Positions 5,221-7,726 of a stretch of DNA of 7,726 nucleotides are shown here, one piece after another. Source of the stretch: CAZVAR01 sp964625225 (GTDB lineage: Bacteria; Pseudomonadota; Alphaproteobacteria; JAJUGE01). Location: contig CAZVAR010000156.1 of NCBI GenBank assembly GCA_964625225.1, positions 1-7,726 on the forward strand. The letters run 5' to 3'. The translations under genes were made by a program, and so were the position numbers. Below the pieces are notes generated by a model. The model was not told the DNA's origin, did no database searches, and was given only the letters and a program-made list of their open reading frames with translations. Every line of letters begins with the position of its first letter. Position 1 is the stretch's first letter.

Positions 5221-6153
5221 CTACTCCTGCCTGCTCCGGTCCGGCCGGATGTCCTCCGGCACCACGCTGCGCGCCACCGACGCGTCGAGCGCTTCATAAT
5301 CGTGATAGCCCAGCGTCGCATAAAGCTCCGCGCGCGTCTGCATGCGGTCAAGCAACCCCGCGGCCGTGCCCTCGCGCGCCAGCGTCGCGTAGAGCTCCTC
5401 CACCGCCTTGGCCGCGATCCGCAGCGAGGAGACAGGCCAGATCACCATCTTGCAGCCGAAGCTCTCGAACTGCTCGGCGGTGAAATAGGGCGTGCGGCCG
5501 AACTCGGTCATGTTGGCCAGCACCGGCGCGGGCACGGCAGCGGTGAAGGCGCGATAGGCTTCCTCGCTGGTGACGGCATCGGGGAAGATCGCATCGGCGC
5601 CAGCCTCCAGATAGAGCTTCGCGCGCCTGATGCCGCCCTCCAGCCCCTCGGAGGCGATCGCGTCGGTGCGGGCGATGATGCGCAGATGCGTCCGCGCCCG
5701 CCGCGCCGCCGCGATCTTGGCCGCCGCCTCCTCCGGCGCGGCGAGGCGCTTGTCGTTCAGGTGGCCGCATTTCTTGGGCAGGATCTGGTCCTCGATCTGC
5801 ACCGCCGCGGCGCCGGCCGCCTCGAGCTCGCGCACCGCGCGCATGACGTTCAACGCCTCGCCATAGCCCGTATCGGCATCGACGACCAGCGGCAGGCCGG
5901 TGGCGCGATAGAGGCTGCGCGTGAAGAAGCACAGCTCCTCCAGCGTCATCACGCCCAGGTCCGGCAGCCCCATGCTGGCGGTGACCGCACCGCCGGACAC
6001 GTAGAGGCATTCGAACCCCGCCCGCTTCGCCAGCAGCCCGGCCAGCGCATTGTGCGCGCCGGGAATGCGCAGGATGCCGGGGCGCGCCAGCAGGGCGGCG
6101 AAGCGCTCGCCGGGCGGGTCGGACTGCCAGAAGTCTCGGGTGAGCCAGGTCAT
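5221..6153 (-). CDS. prpB: 2-methylisocitrate lyase-like enzyme (isocitrate lyase/PEP mutase superfamily)
   Basis: Member of the isocitrate lyase/PEP mutase TIM-barrel superfamily, most like PrpB, which cleaves 2-methylisocitrate to pyruvate and succinate in propionate breakdown. The protein is 310 residues, close to PrpB (about 295) and much shorter than isocitrate lyase (about 430). Visible motifs: YVSGGAVTASMGLPDLG (51-67), VDADTGYG (91-98) with Mg-binding-type aspartates D92 and D94, IEDQ (120-123), the catalytic loop KKCGH (127-131), IARTDA (160-165), FPDA (190-193), ANMTEFGRTPYFT (213-225) and MQTRAELYATLGYHDYE (271-287). PrpB as I recall it has FPEA where this has FPDA. The ATG at 6153 gives the expected N-terminus, although no clear Shine-Dalgarno precedes it. 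It heads the F420 operon, 5 bases before npdG. Related lyases (dimethylmalate lyase, oxaloacetate decarboxylase) are possible alternatives, and no prpC or prpD is visible. Confidence 0.82.
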   Translation of the reverse strand: MTWLTRDFWQSDPPGERFAALLARPGILRIPGAHNALAGLLAKRAGFECLYVSGGAVTASMGLPDLGVMTLEELCFFTRSLYRATGLPLVVDADTGYGEALNVMRAVRELEAAGAAAVQIEDQILPKKCGHLNDKRLAAPEEAAAKIAAARRARTHLRIIARTDAIASEGLEGGIRRAKLYLEAGADAIFPDAVTSEEAYRAFTAAVPAPVLANMTEFGRTPYFTAEQFESFGCKMVIWPVSSLRIAAKAVEELYATLAREGTAAGLLDRMQTRAELYATLGYHDYEALDASVARSVVPEDIRPDRSRQE

Positions 6154-6170
6154 CGCCGTCGTTCGATTGG

Positions 6171-6208
6171 CCGGAAAATTGCCCAGCAGTGAAGCATTGT
6201 TTTGCCGG
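6171..6208. promoter_or_regulatory. Imperfect dyad, candidate operator near the prpB-like start
   Basis: Left arm CCGGAAAATTGC (6171-6182) and right arm GCATTGTTTTGCCGG (6194-6208) are inverted copies apart from small insertions and mismatches. The dyad lies 18 bases upstream of the lyase start codon. A regulator bound here could block the minus-strand operon. Its identity is unknown, and the dyad could be chance. Confidence 0.3.
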
Positions 6209-6342
6209 TTCGTCACCAACTCCGGCCGGATGCGATGCTCGCTGGCGGACGAAGTGCATCCGCAGACCCGGACATCGACTCCGCAACCTCTTGCGCCCGG
6301 CGCCGGTTCGTTGCCCAATCGCCGCAACGCAAAGAAAATCCC

Positions 6343-6350
6343 GGAGGAGA
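6343..6350 (+). promoter_or_regulatory. Strong ribosome binding site of the TcuA-like gene
   Basis: GGAGGAGA, with its GGAGG core 7 bases before ATG at 6355-6357, is the best Shine-Dalgarno in the window and fixes the start of the flavoprotein gene. Confidence 0.85.
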
Positions 6351-6354
6351 CCCC

Positions 6355-7726
6355 ATGCCGGATTACGACGTCATCGTCGTGGGTGCAGGCAATGCCGCGC
6401 TCGCCGCCAGCGTGTCTGCGCGGGAGACCGGCGCCAATCGCGTCCTCGTGCTGGAGAAGGCGCCGGAGGCTGAGCGCGGCGGCAACACCCATTTCAGCGG
6501 CGGTCTGCTGCGCTTCGCCTTCGACGAGGTGGACGATCTGTTCCGCGTCGTCCCGCACGCCGAGCGCGACTATCCCGGCTTCACTGCGGGGGTCGAGCCC
6601 TATCCGGCCGCCGCCTTCCGTGCCGACCTGCACCGTGTCACCGGCGGACGGACCGACCCCGAGCTTTCCGAGATCCTGATCAAGAACTCCTACGACACGG
6701 TCTGCTGGGTCCATGAGACCGGCGGGGTGGCGATGGAGCCGGCGCTCAGCCTCGGCGGGGTACGCGTCGGCAATGTGATCAAATGGCCGAAGGGCGCCAT
6801 CATCCGCGCCGAGCACGAGGGCGTCGGCCTGTCGCAGACCTGGTTCGCGACGGCGGAGAGCCGCGGCGTCGAGATCCGCTACGAAACCGGCGCGGTGCGG
6901 TTGCTGCAGGACCGGCGCGGCCGCGTCACCGGTGTCGTCGCCAAGGGGCCGGAAGGGTTCGAGGAGATCTCGGCGCGCGCGGTCGTGCTCGGTTGCGGCG
7001 GCTTCGAGGCGAACCAGGCCTGGCGCGCGCAATATCTCGGGCAGCCCTGGGACCATGCCAAGGTGCGCGGCAGCCGCTTCAACCAGGGCGACGGGCTGCG
7101 CATGGCGATCGAGGCCGGCGCCCTGCAATGGGGACAGTGGAGCGGCTGCCACGCGACGCCGATCGATGCCGGGGCGCCGCCCTTCGGCGTGCGCGCGCTG
7201 ACCGACAAGACCAACCGCCTGTCCTATCCCTACGGCGTCATGCTGAACACCGAGGGGCGGCGCTGGATCGACGAGGCGCCGGACTTCCAGTTCTTCACCT
7301 ATGCCCGTTACGGCGGGCTGATCCTGCGCCAGCCCAAGGGCTTCGTTTACCAGATCTTCGATGCCAAGGTGCTGCACCTGCTGGAGGGCCGCTATTCCAC
7401 CAGCGAGCCCTACCGCTCCGACACGCTGGAGGGGCTGGTTCGGCAGCTCGACATGCCCCTCGCGACCGCGATGGAGACGCTGGAGGCCTACAATGCGGCC
7501 GCCGGCCACGGCGAGTTCAACCCGGGCATTCTCGACGGAATGCACACCGAGGGGCTCGATCCGCCCAAGTCGAACTGGGCGCAGAAGCTGGATCAGCCGC
7601 CGTTCGTCGCCTACCCCGCGACCGGCGGCATCACCTTCAGCTTTGGCGGCCTGAAGATCGACGGGCAGGCGCGCGTGATCGGCACCGACTGGCAGCCGAT
7701 CCCCGGCCTCTATTGCTGCGGCGAGA
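6355..7726 (+). CDS. tcuA: TcuA-like FAD-dependent dehydrogenase (tricarballylate dehydrogenase family), 3' end cut by window
   Basis: Flavoprotein of the fumarate reductase/succinate dehydrogenase-like FAD-binding family. TcuA oxidises tricarballylate to cis-aconitate. The 457 visible residues run from MPDYDVIVVG and probably lack only the last few tens. Motifs: Rossmann GAGNAALAAS (10-19), acidic E34 ending the second strand (LVLEK), RGGNTHFSGG (41-50) as in the TcuA group, LGCGGFEAN (212-220), NQGDGLRMAIEAGA (243-256), GVMLNTEGRRWIDE (294-307), GGITFSFGGLKID (424-436), and the start of the C-terminal FAD block GLYCCGE (451-457). It has its own strong ribosome binding site and is transcribed away from the F420 operon. 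No signal peptide is seen, so it is likely cytosolic. Related subfamilies (3-ketosteroid dehydrogenase, urocanate or fumarate reductase) share the fold. The substrate assignment is moderate, and the TcuB electron-transfer partner would lie outside the window. Confidence 0.75.
   Translation, partial: MPDYDVIVVGAGNAALAASVSARETGANRVLVLEKAPEAERGGNTHFSGGLLRFAFDEVDDLFRVVPHAERDYPGFTAGVEPYPAAAFRADLHRVTGGRTDPELSEILIKNSYDTVCWVHETGGVAMEPALSLGGVRVGNVIKWPKGAIIRAEHEGVGLSQTWFATAESRGVEIRYETGAVRLLQDRRGRVTGVVAKGPEGFEEISARAVVLGCGGFEANQAWRAQYLGQPWDHAKVRGSRFNQGDGLRMAIEAGALQWGQWSGCHATPIDAGAPPFGVRALTDKTNRLSYPYGVMLNTEGRRWIDEAPDFQFFTYARYGGLILRQPKGFVYQIFDAKVLHLLEGRYSTSEPYRSDTLEGLVRQLDMPLATAMETLEAYNAAAGHGEFNPGILDGMHTEGLDPPKSNWAQKLDQPPFVAYPATGGITFSFGGLKIDGQARVIGTDWQPIPGLYCCGE

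Larger units (their letters stand above)
6154..6354. promoter_or_regulatory. Divergent intergenic control region between the F420 operon and the TcuA-like gene
   Basis: 201 bases between two outward-facing start codons, so both promoters should lie here. The stretch 6171-6205 is more AT-rich than its surroundings. I see an imperfect dyad at 6171-6208, an exact 7-bp inverted repeat (6227-6233 and 6256-6262), and a 10-base direct repeat GCCGGTTCGT at 6204-6213 and 6302-6311. No convincing -35/-10 pair was found on either strand, so I do not place promoters. Confidence 0.6.

Noticed and set aside
6290..6340. Sigma70-like promoter for the flavoprotein gene (TTGCGC or TTGCCC as -35)
   Set aside because: The matching -10 positions are poor, or would put the transcription start inside the ribosome binding site.
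5221..7545. A 774-codon open frame on the minus strand running through the lyase gene and antisense to the flavoprotein gene
   Set aside because: Only the last 310 codons match a family. The upstream part is antisense to the clearly coding TcuA-like gene and is open because of high GC third-position bias.
1..7726. CRISPR array, tRNA, rRNA, insertion sequence or phage genes
   Set aside because: No regularly spaced repeats, tRNA-like cloverleaf, terminal inverted repeats with transposase, or phage motifs were seen. Nearly all sequence is accounted for by eight metabolic genes.

Overview
The window is a high-GC bacterial segment with strongly GC-biased third codon positions. It carries an almost complete coenzyme F420 biosynthesis and recycling operon on the minus strand and the start of a divergent flavoprotein gene on the plus strand. 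Gene content, standalone domain layouts (CofE without the actinobacterial FbiB reductase domain) and base composition suggest a proteobacterium, most likely an alphaproteobacterium. This is an inference from sequence style, not a proven placement. A 10-base N run at 599-608 shows the sequence comes from a draft or metagenomic assembly.

Layout. The minus-strand unit is transcribed from about 6153 towards 1, in this order: a PrpB-like 2-methylisocitrate lyase (6153-5221), npdG (5215-4535), cofE (4464-3700), cofD (3703-2762), a luciferase-like flavin/F420 oxidoreductase (2680-1679), cofC (1668-997) and cofG (991 to beyond the left edge, possibly the N-terminal half of a CofG-CofH fusion, i.e. 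FbiC). Gaps are 5, 70, -4, 81, 10 and 5 bases, so one polycistronic mRNA with translational coupling is the simplest reading. Three starts are not ATG in this reading: GTG for npdG, TTG for cofE and GTG for cofD. A 201-bp divergent intergenic region (6154-6354) separates this unit from a plus-strand TcuA-like FAD dehydrogenase (6355 to beyond the right edge).

How the genes work together. CofG, with CofH, makes the deazaflavin FO. CofC activates a phosphorylated three-carbon acid with GTP. CofD transfers it to FO. CofE adds the glutamate tail. NpdG exchanges hydride between NADP(H) and F420. The luciferase-like enzyme is the obvious candidate client of the F420H2 produced. The F420 operon is headed by a lyase of the 2-methylcitrate cycle type and lies divergent to a tricarballylate dehydrogenase-like gene. 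This hints at a link between F420 chemistry and tri/dicarboxylate catabolism that is not part of textbook F420 biology. No RNA gene, CRISPR array, insertion sequence or origin was seen.
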